Part shown: one piece after another, positions 16,445 through 25,603 of the stretch
How positions within the stretch are numbered: the first letter of the stretch is position 1
How the letters are laid out: the number at the start of each line of letters is the position of its first letter
Origin: DASVWH01 sp036389715
GTDB lineage: Bacteria > Acidobacteriota > Blastocatellia > Pyrinomonadales > Pyrinomonadaceae
Direction of reading: 5' to 3'
NCBI GenBank assembly: GCA_036389715.1
Contig: DASVWH010000013.1
Span: 1-36,719 of the forward strand
DNA: 36,719 nt
Made by a program: the position numbers and the translations under genes
Notes under the pieces: model-generated
Seen by the model: the letters and a program-made list of their open reading frames with translations, nothing else
What the model was told of the DNA's origin: nothing
Database searches by the model: none

Positions 16445-16520
16445 GCACCCGCACTTTCGCCTTTAGCCTTTTGCCCCTCGGCTCTCGCCCCTCGCCCTTA
16501 TCTTGAGGAGAAGATAGAGC

Positions 16521-18692
16521 ATGTTGCTCAAGGATAAGATCAAGAGCCGTTCCCTGCACCTGGCCTGCGCTCTGGCGCTGGGCTCTCTTCTGGCGGGCAG
16601 TTTAATCACGCGGGCCGCGGCCCAAAATTCGCCGGGCAAGACTCCGCTCACACATGAAGCGATGTGGCTGATGAAGCGTGTCGGAGCGCCCGTGCCGAGC
16701 CCCGACGGCAAGTGGGTCGTCTTCTCTCTGACCGACCCCGCCTACGACGAGAAGGAGCAGGTCTCAGACCTCTGGATCGTCCCGGCGGACGGCAGCGCGA
16801 AGGCGCGTCGCCTGACTTTCAGCAAGAGCGCGGAGAGCGGAGCGGCCTGGAGCCCGGACAGCCGCAGGCTGGCCTTCTCTGCCCGGCGCGAGGGCGACGA
16901 GGTAAGCCAGCTCTACGTGATAGATGTCGCGGCGGGCGGCGAGGCCGTGCGCGTGACCTCGCTCTCGACCGGCGCGCGAGCCCCGCAGTGGAGTCCTGAC
17001 GGCCAGAGGTTGCTCTTCACGAGCACGGTCTATCCGGGCGCGGCCGACGACGAAGCCAACAAGAGAATCGCCGCCGAGCGCAAGGCACTGAAATACAGGG
17101 CGCGCGTCTACGACAAATTCCCCATCCGCAACTGGGACAAGTGGGTCGAAGACATGCAGACGCATCTTTTCGTCCAGGGTCTTGAGCCCAACGCGAAGGC
17201 GCGTGACCTCCTGGCCGGAACGAAGCTGGCGGCCGAGCGCGGCTTTGCCGGACGCGTCACCGATTCGGGAGAGGAGTTTGACGCCGTCTGGACGCCGGAC
17301 GGGCGCGCCATCGTCTTCATCGCCACGACGGGCAGAAACACGGCCGCCTATGCTTCCTATCACACGAGCCTTTACCGGATTCCGGCCGACGGCGGCGAGC
17401 CCGTTCAACTGACGACCGACGAGAACAGCTACGCCAGGCCCGCCTTTCGCCCGGACGGAAAGGCTCTCTACGCGCTCTCGTCCGTCGAGAACAACGGGAA
17501 GATTTATAACCTCGACCGCCTGGCCATGTTCTCCTGGCCCAATCCGGGGCAGCCCGTAATTCTCACAGCCGGTTTTGATCGCTCGGTCGGCAGCTTCGCC
17601 CTGACGCCCGATAGCCGCTCGGTCTACCTGCTGGCCGAAGAGGCCGGACACGAAAAGCTCTTCACGCTTCCCGCGGGCGGCGGCGAAGTGCATCTTGCCA
17701 TGGACATGATGCGCGGCGTTTACAGCGGCCTGCGGATACCCGAAAAAGCATCGCGCACGATCCTCATCGCCAACTGGGAGAGCGCCGCCAATCCGCCGGA
17801 AGTCTTTCGCCTGGACCTGGCCGAGAAGCTACAGAAACCTTTGACGGACTTCAACGCCGAGCGCGTCGCCGCCATTGACTGGCAGCCGCTCAGGGAGTTC
17901 TGGTTCACGAGCCGCGCGGGCAAGAGGATTCACAGCATGGTGGCCCTGCCGCCGAACTTCGACGAGCATAAAAAGTATCCTCTCTTTGTCCTGATGCACG
18001 GCGGGCCGCACAGCATGTGGCGCGATTCCTGGGGCCTGCGCTGGAACTATCACCTGATGGCGCGCCCGGGCTACGTCGTCCTCCTGACCAACTACACGGG
18101 CTCGACCGGCTTCGGCGAGAAGTTCGCGCAGGGCATCCAGGGCGACCCCTTCATCGGCCCGGCCAACGAGATTAACGAGGCCGCGGATGAAGCCATCCGT
18201 CTCTTCCCCTTCGTTGACGGCGCGCGACAGGCCGCCGCCGGGGCAAGCTACGGCGGGCATCTAGCCAACTGGATGCAGGCGACCACGACCCGCTACAAAT
18301 GCCTGATTAGCCACGCCGGACTAATCAATCTCGAATCGCAGTGGGGAACGAGCGACAGCATCTATCACAGGGAGGTCGGGGCGGGCGGCCCCGTCTGGGA
18401 ACAGGGGCAGGTCTGGCGCGAGCAGAACCCGATTCGCTTCGCCAAAAATTTCCGCACGCCGATCCTGCTCTCCGTCGGCGAAAACGATTTCCGCGTCCCG
18501 CTCAACCAGACGCTGGAAAACTGGAGCGTCCTGCAACGCCTGCGCATCCCGAGCCGCCTGCTAGTCTGGCCGGACGAGAACCACTGGATTCTCAAGGGCG
18601 AGAACAGCCGCTACTTCTACCAGGAAGTCCACGCCTGGCTCAAGAAGTACCTCGCGGATGCCGGTGCTCCCGTAGCTGCAAAGCAGGAATGA
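16521..18692 (+). CDS. Exported prolyl-oligopeptidase-family (S9) peptidase
   Basis: Secreted or periplasmic serine peptidase of 723 aa. The first 35 residues are a signal peptide with a basic start, hydrophobic core LACALALGSLLAGSLI and probable cleavage after AAA-Q. Residues 45-430 hold WD40-like β-propeller repeats (GAAWSPDSRRLAFSA, APQWSPDGQRLLFTS, DAVWTPDGRAIVF). The C-terminal α/β-hydrolase domain carries the triad Ser576 (GASYGG), Asp656 (GENDF) and His688 (DENHW). Such enzymes cleave short oligopeptides or act as dipeptidyl peptidases. It interrupts the fatty-acid gene run but has repeat hairpins downstream, so it is probably an independent unit. Confidence 0.93.
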   Translation: MLLKDKIKSRSLHLACALALGSLLAGSLITRAAAQNSPGKTPLTHEAMWLMKRVGAPVPSPDGKWVVFSLTDPAYDEKEQVSDLWIVPADGSAKARRLTFSKSAESGAAWSPDSRRLAFSARREGDEVSQLYVIDVAAGGEAVRVTSLSTGARAPQWSPDGQRLLFTSTVYPGAADDEANKRIAAERKALKYRARVYDKFPIRNWDKWVEDMQTHLFVQGLEPNAKARDLLAGTKLAAERGFAGRVTDSGEEFDAVWTPDGRAIVFIATTGRNTAAYASYHTSLYRIPADGGEPVQLTTDENSYARPAFRPDGKALYALSSVENNGKIYNLDRLAMFSWPNPGQPVILTAGFDRSVGSFALTPDSRSVYLLAEEAGHEKLFTLPAGGGEVHLAMDMMRGVYSGLRIPEKASRTILIANWESAANPPEVFRLDLAEKLQKPLTDFNAERVAAIDWQPLREFWFTSRAGKRIHSMVALPPNFDEHKKYPLFVLMHGGPHSMWRDSWGLRWNYHLMARPGYVVLLTNYTGSTGFGEKFAQGIQGDPFIGPANEINEAADEAIRLFPFVDGARQAAAGASYGGHLANWMQATTTRYKCLISHAGLINLESQWGTSDSIYHREVGAGGPVWEQGQVWREQNPIRFAKNFRTPILLSVGENDFRVPLNQTLENWSVLQRLRIPSRLLVWPDENHWILKGENSRYFYQEVHAWLKKYLADAGAPVAAKQE

Positions 18693-18702
18693 AGGGATGT
18701 AG

Positions 18703-18800
18703 TCATTGCTTCATTGATTCATCGGCACCTTTAGTCATTTAGCCCCTGAGCTGTTTGGTCGTTCACTCATTGCTTAAATGAATCAATGGGGACCTGAACA
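18703..18800. repeat. Octamer-type repeat between the peptidase and fadN-like gene
   Basis: TCATTGCTTCATTGATTCAT on the left is answered by TTAAATGAATCAATGG on the right, the same word set as the repeats at 15.5 and 21.3 kb. The middle part TTTAGTCATTTAG also recurs. Confidence 0.7.
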
Positions 18801-18898
18801 AATGTATCAATGGCTTTCCCCTGCTTGCTGAATGAATGCTCATTCAGTATCATAGGCGGGCCTCGCTCGACCCTCTTTTGGAAAGGTATTCTCTGATT

Positions 18899-21310
18899 AT
18901 GTTTCGGATTGAAAAGGCGGCTGTGCTCGGTGCGGGCACGATGGGGGCACAGATTGCCGCGCACCTGGCGAACGCGCGCATCCCAGTGATTTTGCTGGAC
19001 ATCCCGGCGCGCGAGTTGACGGCGGAGGAAGCTGCCAAAGGGCTCACGCTCGAATCCGGGGAGGTGCGCAACCGGATAGCTCGCTCCGGGCTGGAAGCGG
19101 CGAAGAAGGCCAGGCCCGCGGCCTTCTTTACGCCCGAGCTGGCCGGGCTCGTGACGGTCGGAAACTTTGAAGACGATCTGGCCCGGTTGAAGGACTGCGA
19201 CCTGATTATCGAGGCGGTCGTCGAGAATCTGGAGATCAAACGAAAGCTCTATGAGCGGGTCGAGCAGTTTCGGCGTCCCGGCTCGGTCGTGGCTTCCAAC
19301 ACGAGCGGCATCCCGATTCGCCAGTTGGCCGAAGGGCGCTCCGAAGATTTCCGCGCTCACTTCTTAGGCATACACTTCTTCAACCCGCCGCGCTACCTGC
19401 ACCTGGTCGAGCTGATCGGGACGGAATGGACCAGGCCGGAAGTCTCCTGCTCGGTCTACGGTTTTCTGGACCAGCGGCTGGGCAAGGGCGTCGTCACGGC
19501 CAAAGACCGCCCGAACTTTATAGCCAATCGCATCGGGACGTTCGGCGCGCTCTACACCATCAGGACGATGCTCGAAGACGGCTATTCGATTGAAGAGGTG
19601 GACAAGATGACGGGGCAGGCGGTCGGGCGTCCGAAAACGGCTACCTTCCGCACGTTCGATCTGGTCGGCCTGGATGTCTTCGCGCACGTGGTCCAGAATC
19701 TCTACGATGCGCTGCCCGAAGACGAAGAGCGGGAAGTCTTCATCGCGCCGGAGTTTCTCAAGGGTATGACCGAGCGCGGGCTGCTGGGCAATAAGACGAG
19801 GGGCGGCTTCTACAGGAAGCAGAAGGGTGAGGGCGAGAAGCAGGAGATTTGGACGCTCGACCATGCGTCGCTCGAATATCGCCCGGCGCAGAAGGTGCGG
19901 CTTCCCGCGCTCGACTTGGCGAAGAACATAGAGACGACGCCCGAGCGTATCAAGGCGCTCGTCTGGGGCAAGGACCGCGTCGGGGCTTTCCTCTGGAAGA
20001 CCATCTCGCGGACGCTGCGTTATGCCGCGGGCCGTATCCCTGAGATTGCCGACAACGTGGTCGAGATTGACCGCGCGATGAAGTGGGGCTTCAACTGGGA
20101 GCTGGGCGTCTTTGAGACCTGGGATGCCATCGGGGTCGAAAAATCTGTTACGCGCATGAGAGAAGAAGGGCAATCTGTTCCGCAGAACGTGCAGCGAATG
20201 CTCGAAGCGGGCGCGACCTCTTTTTACAAGACAGAGCAGGGCCAGCGCTCCTATTTCGATTTCGCCTCCGGGCAGTATCAGCCCGTCAATGAGCTGCCCG
20301 GCGTCGTCGTTCTCAAGTCCATCAAGGAGCGCGCGGGCGTGATTAAGAGAAACGCCGGGGCTTCTTTAATTGACCTCGGCGACGGGGTGGCGTGTCTCGA
20401 ATTTCACTCCAAGATGAACGCCATCGGCGGCGACACGCTCCAGATGATTAAGTACGCGCTCGCCGAAGTCGAAAAGAATTTCGCGGGGCTGGTGGTCGGT
20501 AATCAGGGCGTCAATTTTTCGGTCGGCGCGAACCTGATGCTGCTCCTGCTGGAAGCGCAGGACGAGAACTGGGAAGAGATTGACCTGATCGTGCGGGCGT
20601 TCCAGAACGCGACGATGAGCCTGCGCTATTCGGCAAAGCCCGTCGTCGTCGCGCCCTTTCAAATGACGTTCGGGGGCGGCTGTGAGATGACGCTGCATGG
20701 CGACCGCGTGCGCGCTGCGGCCGAGACCTACATCGGGCTGGTCGAAGTCGGCGTCGGGCTGATTCCAGCCGGGGGCGGGACGAAAGAGCTGCTGCTGCGC
20801 GCGCTCGATTCGATTCCGGGCGGGATGAATGACGCCGACCCTTTCCCGTTCGTCAAACGCGCGTTTGAAACCATCGCGCTGGCGAAGGTCGCCACGTCCG
20901 CCGAAGAGGCGCGCTCGCTCGGGTTCCTCGGCGCGGACGACACCGTTTCGATGAACAGTGATCGCCTGATCGCGGACGCCAAGCAGGAGGTGCTCTCTCT
21001 GGCCGCCAGCGGCTACGTCGAGCCGCAGCAGCGCACTGACATCCTCGCGCTCGGACTCCCGGCCCTTGCAACCCTCAAGCTCGGCATACATCAAATGAAG
21101 CGCGGCGGCTTTATCTCGGACTACGACGCGCTGATCGGCGAAAAGCTGGCGCGCATTTTAACCGGCGGCGACCTGAATCATCCGACGCGCGTCTCGGAGC
21201 AGTACCTGCTGGACCTGGAGCGCGAGGCGTTTCTCTCCCTCTGCGGCGAGCGCAAGACGCAGGAGCGCATCGGACACATGCTCAAGAACGGTAAGCCACT
21301 GAGGAATTGA
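18899..21310 (+). CDS. 3-hydroxyacyl-CoA dehydrogenase / enoyl-CoA hydratase, FadN type
   Basis: Bifunctional β-oxidation enzyme of 803 aa from the ATG at 18899. GGAAAGG lies 12 nt upstream, and 63 earlier bases would add a poor extension. Domain order is that of Bacillus FadN, with the dehydrogenase first. The NAD motif is VLGAGTMGAQIAAHLA near residues 8-23. SNTSGIPI and HFFNPPRYLHLVELI are the 3-hydroxyacyl-CoA dehydrogenase signatures, and a second helical dehydrogenase domain spans roughly 190-400. The C-terminal third is a crotonase fold, with MTFGGGCEMTLHGDR and the acid-bearing GLVEVGVGLIPAGGGTKE. It hydrates enoyl-CoA and oxidises the product to 3-ketoacyl-CoA, which the thiolase encoded next would cleave. 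Confidence 0.93.
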   Translation: MFRIEKAAVLGAGTMGAQIAAHLANARIPVILLDIPARELTAEEAAKGLTLESGEVRNRIARSGLEAAKKARPAAFFTPELAGLVTVGNFEDDLARLKDCDLIIEAVVENLEIKRKLYERVEQFRRPGSVVASNTSGIPIRQLAEGRSEDFRAHFLGIHFFNPPRYLHLVELIGTEWTRPEVSCSVYGFLDQRLGKGVVTAKDRPNFIANRIGTFGALYTIRTMLEDGYSIEEVDKMTGQAVGRPKTATFRTFDLVGLDVFAHVVQNLYDALPEDEEREVFIAPEFLKGMTERGLLGNKTRGGFYRKQKGEGEKQEIWTLDHASLEYRPAQKVRLPALDLAKNIETTPERIKALVWGKDRVGAFLWKTISRTLRYAAGRIPEIADNVVEIDRAMKWGFNWELGVFETWDAIGVEKSVTRMREEGQSVPQNVQRMLEAGATSFYKTEQGQRSYFDFASGQYQPVNELPGVVVLKSIKERAGVIKRNAGASLIDLGDGVACLEFHSKMNAIGGDTLQMIKYALAEVEKNFAGLVVGNQGVNFSVGANLMLLLLEAQDENWEEIDLIVRAFQNATMSLRYSAKPVVVAPFQMTFGGGCEMTLHGDRVRAAAETYIGLVEVGVGLIPAGGGTKELLLRALDSIPGGMNDADPFPFVKRAFETIALAKVATSAEEARSLGFLGADDTVSMNSDRLIADAKQEVLSLAASGYVEPQQRTDILALGLPALATLKLGIHQMKRGGFISDYDALIGEKLARILTGGDLNHPTRVSEQYLLDLEREAFLSLCGERKTQERIGHMLKNGKPLRN

Positions 21311-21382
21311 TTCATTCGCTTATCTCCTTAATGCAGCGAGAGCCTGAGCTTTCAATGAATCAATGCTTCGATGAATCAATGG
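21311..21382. repeat. Octamer-type inverted repeat before fadA
   Basis: TTGATTCATT on the left and AATGAATCAATG with GATGAATCAATGG on the right form a loose hairpin in the 84-bp gap. The right arm ends just where GGAGAA, the ribosome site of the thiolase gene, begins. Confidence 0.65.
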
Positions 21383-21394
21383 AGAAATTTTGAA

Positions 21395-22573
21395 ATGCGA
21401 GATGCAGTAATCGTCTCGGCCGTCAGAACGGCGGTCGGGAAAGCGCCGAAGGGGACGCTCAAGGACACGCGGCCCGATGAGATGGGCGCGGCCGTCATCA
21501 GGGAAGCCCTCGCGCGGGTTGAGGGGTTGGACGCGGCCGAGGTTGAAGACGTGATTATGGGCTGCGCGATGCCGGAAGCCGAGCAGGGCATGAACGTCAC
21601 GCGCGCGGCCGCGATTCGCGCGGGGCTGCCAGTGGAAACAAGCGCGATGACGATTAACCGCTTCTGCTCTTCGGGGCTGCAATCAATTGCCATCGCGGCC
21701 GACAAGATCAGGACGGGCGGCGCGGAGGTGATCGTCGCGGGCGGGCTTGAGACGATGTCCATGATTCCGATGGGCGGCCACGTCATTCGCCCGAACCCTT
21801 ACCTGGTCGAGCACTACCCGGACTTTTATCTCAACATGGGACTGGCGACCGAGAACGTCGCGCGCAAGTACGAGGTCTCGCGCGAGGAGCAGGACGCCTT
21901 TGCGCTTCAATCGCACCGGCGCGCACAGCGTGCGCTGGACGAGGGTAAGTTTGAAGACGAGACCGTGCCGCTGGCCGTCACGTTTGAAGAGCTGGACGAG
22001 AAGGGCCGCAAGCGTCGGCGCGAAATGAGCTTTGAGAAGGACGAGGGCGTGCGGCGTGATTCGTCCATCGAGGGGCTGGCGAAATTGAAGCCCGCCTTTC
22101 ACGTCAAGGGCACGATCACGGCGGGCAATGCTTCGCAGATGTCGGACGGCGCGGCCGCGGCCGTCGTCATGTCGGACGCGCGCGCAAAGGAGTTGGGCCT
22201 GCGCCCGATGGCGCGCTTCGTGGCCTACGCGACGGCCGGATGCCCGCCCGAAGAGATGGGCATCGGCCCCGTCTTCGCCATCCCGAAGGCGCTCAAGATG
22301 GCCGGGCTGACCCTCGACCAGATTGACCTCATCGAACTCAACGAAGCCTTTGCCGCACAATCACTTGCCGTCATCAGGCAACTCGGGCTCGACCCCGAAA
22401 AAGTGAACGTCAACGGCGGCGCAATCGCGCTCGGCCACCCCTTGGGCTGCACCGGCGCGAAGCTGACGGCGACCATTCTGCGCGAGCTGGAACGGCGCAA
22501 CGGGCGCTACGGGATGGTCACGATGTGCGTCGGCGGCGGGATGGGCGCGGCCGGAATTTTTGAAAAACTTTGA
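21395..22573 (+). CDS. fadA: Acetyl-CoA acyltransferase (3-ketoacyl-CoA thiolase)
   Basis: Thiolase of 392 aa from the ATG at 21395, which has a good GGAGAA site 8 nt upstream. An earlier in-frame ATG at 21371 lies in repeat sequence. The nucleophile is Cys91 in NRFCSSGLQ. The C-terminal catalytic residues are His348 (GGAIALGHPLGCTGAK) and Cys378 (TMCVGGGMGAAG). Length matches degradative thiolases. It cleaves 3-ketoacyl-CoA with CoA to release acetyl-CoA and forms the FadN-FadA pair with the preceding gene. Confidence 0.95.
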   Translation: MRDAVIVSAVRTAVGKAPKGTLKDTRPDEMGAAVIREALARVEGLDAAEVEDVIMGCAMPEAEQGMNVTRAAAIRAGLPVETSAMTINRFCSSGLQSIAIAADKIRTGGAEVIVAGGLETMSMIPMGGHVIRPNPYLVEHYPDFYLNMGLATENVARKYEVSREEQDAFALQSHRRAQRALDEGKFEDETVPLAVTFEELDEKGRKRRREMSFEKDEGVRRDSSIEGLAKLKPAFHVKGTITAGNASQMSDGAAAAVVMSDARAKELGLRPMARFVAYATAGCPPEEMGIGPVFAIPKALKMAGLTLDQIDLIELNEAFAAQSLAVIRQLGLDPEKVNVNGGAIALGHPLGCTGAKLTATILRELERRNGRYGMVTMCVGGGMGAAGIFEKL

Positions 22574-22582
22574 TAGTCAGCG

Positions 22583-22659
22583 GTGAGCAGTAAGCAGTGA
22601 GCAGTCAAGACTAAAAGAGTTTCTTTTAACTGCTCACCGCTCACCGTTCACCGCTCACC
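22583..22659. repeat. Inverted heptamer arrays between fadA and fadE
   Basis: Three heptamers GTGAGCA, GTAAGCA, GTGAGCA (22583-22603) face TGCTCACCGCTCACCGTTC-type heptamers (22630-22659). The spacer contains AAAAGAG/TCTTTT, which extends the stem. It is the same family as at 2732-2868. Confidence 0.8.
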
Positions 22660-22680
22660 TGCGATTGAAAGGAGCAAAAC

Positions 22681-24459
22681 ATGTCTGCCGTTGTCGAAGA
22701 TAAACAGCTTATTAAGGGCGGGAGTTTTTTGATCGAGGAGCGCACGCCCGCAGAGATTTTTACGCCGGAAGATTTCACGGAAGAGCATCGCATGATCGCC
22801 GAGACGACGCGCGAGTTCATTGACGGGGAGGTGCGCCCGCGCATCCCCGAACTGGAAAAGCACGACTGGGAGCTGGCGCGCGAGCTGGTCAAAAAATCCG
22901 CGGACCTCGGCCTGGTCGGCGCGGTCATCCCGGAAGAGTACGGCGGGCTCGGGCTGGACCAGACGAGCGGCGTCGTGATCGCGGAAATCTTCGGGCGCGC
23001 ATCCTCTTTCGCCGTCACCTTCGGCGCGCAGACGGGCATCGGCACGCTCCCCATCGTCTACTTCGGCAGCGAAGAGACGAAGCAGCAGTACCTGCCGCGA
23101 ATCGCCAGCGGCGAGATCATCCCTGCTTACGCGCTGACCGAAGCCGGGTCAGGCTCTGACGCGCTCGCGGCGAAAGCGACGGCGCGGCTCAGCGAAGACG
23201 GCACGCACTACATTCTGAACGGCGAGAAGATGTGGATCAGCAACGCAGGGTTCGCGGACCTCTACATCGTCTTCGCCAAGATTGACGGCGATAAGTTCAG
23301 CGGCTTCGTCGTCGAGGCGGGCGAAGGCGTCAAGACCGGCGCTGAAGAGCACAAGATGGGCATCAAGGGTTCGAGCACGCGCGCCCTGATTTTGCAGGAT
23401 GTCAGAGTGCCTGTCGGAAACCTGCTCGGCGAAGTCGGCAAGGGCGCGAAGATCGCCTTCAACATCCTCAACATCGGGCGCTTCAAGCTGGGCGCGTCCT
23501 GCGTCGGCGGGATGAAGCTGATGATTCACGAAGCGGTGCGCTACGCCAACGAGCGCCAGCAGTTCGGCAGGCCCATCTCTTCCTTCGGCGCGATTAAGGC
23601 GAAGCTGGCCGAGATGGCGATTCGGACCTGGGTCGGCGAGGCGATGAGCTACCGGACCGTCGGCCTGATCGAATCGGCCATCGGCGAGACCAAGGACCCG
23701 AATGCCAAGCTGCGCTCGATTGAGGAATACGCGGTCGAGTGTTCCATCATCAAGGTCGCGCTCTCGGAATACTGCGATTTCGTGGCCGACGAGATGGTCC
23801 AGATTTACGGCGGCTACGGCTACTCGGCAGACTATCCGGCCGAGCGCGCCTACCGCGACTCGCGCATCAACCGCATCTTCGAGGGCACGAACGAGATTAA
23901 CCGGATGCTGATTCCGGGGATGCTGATGAAGCGTGCGATGTCGGGCCAGTTGCCGCTCCTGCCCGCCGCGCAGGCGTTGATGGATGAAGTCCTCTCGCCG
24001 TCGCTCGGCAGCCTGGACGAAGACGAAGGCGTGCTCGCGGCCGAGATGAAGCTGGCGCAGAACGCGAAGAAGGTCGCGCTGATGGCGCTCGGCACGGCGG
24101 CGCAGAAATACATGATGGCGCTGGCCGAGCAGCAGGAGATTCTGATGGGCGTGGCCGACATCATCATTGACGCTTACGCGATGGAGTCCGCCATCCTGCG
24201 CGCGCAGAAGCTCGCCGTCGCGGAGGGCGCGGAACAGGCCGCGCGCTACGTTGATATGACGCGCGTCTTCTGCAACGATGCCGTCGAGCGCATCGAAGCC
24301 CATGCCAAGAATACGCTCGCAGGCATGAGCGAAGGCGACGAGCTGCGCACGCTGCTGGCCGCCCTGCGCCGCTTCACCAAGCTCACGCCGATGAACACCA
24401 TTGCCGCGCGCCAGAGGATAGCGGACGTGCTGATTAAGTCGAACAAGTACAGTTACTAA
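22681..24459 (+). CDS. fadE: Acyl-CoA dehydrogenase
   Basis: FAD-dependent acyl-CoA dehydrogenase of 592 aa. It is longer than the usual 380 aa because of a C-terminal helical extension of about 170 residues, as in the VLCAD/ACAD9-like group. Signatures are AYALTEAGSGSDALAAKATA with GEKMWISNAGFADLYIVFAK, the flavin region RQQFGRPISSFGAIKAKLAEM, and IYGGYGYSADYPAERAYRD. The catalytic Glu is expected at 401 in RIFEGTNEI. It performs the first oxidation of acyl-CoA and passes electrons to electron-transfer flavoprotein, whose genes are not in the window. AAAGGAG lies 5 nt before the ATG. It is downstream of fadA across a repeat hairpin. Confidence 0.94.
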   Translation: MSAVVEDKQLIKGGSFLIEERTPAEIFTPEDFTEEHRMIAETTREFIDGEVRPRIPELEKHDWELARELVKKSADLGLVGAVIPEEYGGLGLDQTSGVVIAEIFGRASSFAVTFGAQTGIGTLPIVYFGSEETKQQYLPRIASGEIIPAYALTEAGSGSDALAAKATARLSEDGTHYILNGEKMWISNAGFADLYIVFAKIDGDKFSGFVVEAGEGVKTGAEEHKMGIKGSSTRALILQDVRVPVGNLLGEVGKGAKIAFNILNIGRFKLGASCVGGMKLMIHEAVRYANERQQFGRPISSFGAIKAKLAEMAIRTWVGEAMSYRTVGLIESAIGETKDPNAKLRSIEEYAVECSIIKVALSEYCDFVADEMVQIYGGYGYSADYPAERAYRDSRINRIFEGTNEINRMLIPGMLMKRAMSGQLPLLPAAQALMDEVLSPSLGSLDEDEGVLAAEMKLAQNAKKVALMALGTAAQKYMMALAEQQEILMGVADIIIDAYAMESAILRAQKLAVAEGAEQAARYVDMTRVFCNDAVERIEAHAKNTLAGMSEGDELRTLLAALRRFTKLTPMNTIAARQRIADVLIKSNKYSY

Positions 24460-24462
24460 ACA

Positions 24463-24560
24463 GTGAGCAGTGAGCAGTGAGCAGTAAGCAGTTTTTGCTT
24501 CTACTGCTCACCGCTCATCGCCCGTAATCACTGCTCACTGCTTACTGCTTACTGCTTACT
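24463..24560. repeat. Inverted heptamer arrays after fadE
   Basis: Four tandem heptamers (GTGAGCA three times, then GTAAGCA, 24463-24490) face ACTGCTC plus three ACTGCTT (24530-24557). The outer arms give a long near-perfect stem. It ends 9 bp before the next start codon, so the array also serves as that gene's leader. Confidence 0.82.
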
Positions 24561-24568
24561 TTCTTCTC

Positions 24569-25522
24569 ATGCGCATTATTCCCATCACGCTCCCCACACC
24601 CTTTTACGTCGGGCCGGTCAACGTCTATTTGATTGCTGAAGAGCCCGTGACGCTGATTGATACGGGGCCGAAGACGAAGGAGGCGGTCGAAGCCCTGTAC
24701 GAAGGGTTGCGGCGGGCGCGCGTGCGTGTCGGCGACATCCGGCGCATCGTGCTGACGCACGCGCACGAGGATCACTGCGGGCTGGCGCGTAAGGTTCGAG
24801 ACGAGGCGAAGGACGCCGAGGTGCTCGTGCACGGGTGGGAGACGGGGCACAGGGCGTCGCGCCTGGAGTATGAGGAACACAGGCAACTGCTGGTGCGCGC
24901 CGGTGTCCCGGAAGACGAGATAGAGGCGATGCGGCGGATGTATGACAGCCTGCGACAGTATGCAGACTCGCTCGCGGACGGCGAATATCGGGAGCTGCGC
25001 GATGAGATGGAGCTGGAGTTTGCGACGGGCAGCCTGCGCGTCGTGCACACGCCGGGACACACGCCCGGCTCCTGTTCGTTCCTCCGTGAAGCGGACCGAA
25101 CGATCATCGCGGGCGACTGCGTGCTCAAGCGCATTACGCCGAATCCGATTCTCTCGCCCGACCCGGTTGACCCGTCCAGGCGCTTTCACTCGCTGGCGGA
25201 ATACCTGGTCAGCCTGGCACGGCTACGCTCCTTCGCCCCGACGCTCGTTCACGGCGGGCACGGCGACCCCGTGACGGATTACGAAGAGCTGTTCAATCGT
25301 TACCTGCGCGCCATCGGCGAGCGGCAAGCGGAAGTCGTCCGGCTCGTGCCGAAAGCGGGCGCGACCGCCTGGGACATCTCGCGCGAGCTTTTCCCGGGGG
25401 CCGACGATGTTCATCGCTTCCTCGCCGTCTCCGAATCGGTCGCGCACCTGGACCTCGCACACTCGGAGGGCAAGCTCAAGGTCGAGCTTGGCGGCGCGCG
25501 CGAAGTCTACCGCAGGGATTAA
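24569..25522 (+). CDS. Metallo-β-lactamase-fold hydrolase
   Basis: MBL-fold protein of 317 aa. The metal motif HAHEDH (His64, His66, Asp68, His69) is intact. It is followed by VVHTPGHTPGSCSF, IIAGDCVLK and HGGHGDPV, which supply the remaining ligands for a two-metal site. A winged-helix-like C-terminal region (about 240-310) resembles that of LACTB2/RNase-type MBL hydrolases. Family members include thioesterases, glyoxalase II-like enzymes and nucleases, and the substrate is not set by sequence. The leader is repeat-derived and no ribosome site is evident. Confidence 0.88.
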   Translation: MRIIPITLPTPFYVGPVNVYLIAEEPVTLIDTGPKTKEAVEALYEGLRRARVRVGDIRRIVLTHAHEDHCGLARKVRDEAKDAEVLVHGWETGHRASRLEYEEHRQLLVRAGVPEDEIEAMRRMYDSLRQYADSLADGEYRELRDEMELEFATGSLRVVHTPGHTPGSCSFLREADRTIIAGDCVLKRITPNPILSPDPVDPSRRFHSLAEYLVSLARLRSFAPTLVHGGHGDPVTDYEELFNRYLRAIGERQAEVVRLVPKAGATAWDISRELFPGADDVHRFLAVSESVAHLDLAHSEGKLKVELGGAREVYRRD

Positions 25523-25526
25523 ACGG

Positions 25527-25558
25527 CGAAGGGCGAAAATTTTTGAAACTTCCCTTCG
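25527..25558 (+). terminator. Weak hairpin after the MBL gene
   Basis: CGAAGGG (25527-25533) and CCCTTCG (25552-25558) form a 7-bp stem with an 18-nt AT-rich loop. There is no T-tract behind it, so this is only a possible terminator or leader hairpin for the PDZ gene. Confidence 0.25.
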
Positions 25559-25603
25559 GGTCGGGCGTGTGAAGCCAAAAATCTCTCTGGAGGAGCAATT
25601 TTG

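Noticed and set aside
22583..24560. Regular short repeats considered as CRISPR arrays
   Set aside because: The units are 7 nt with no spacers and face each other as inverted arms, and no cas genes are present.
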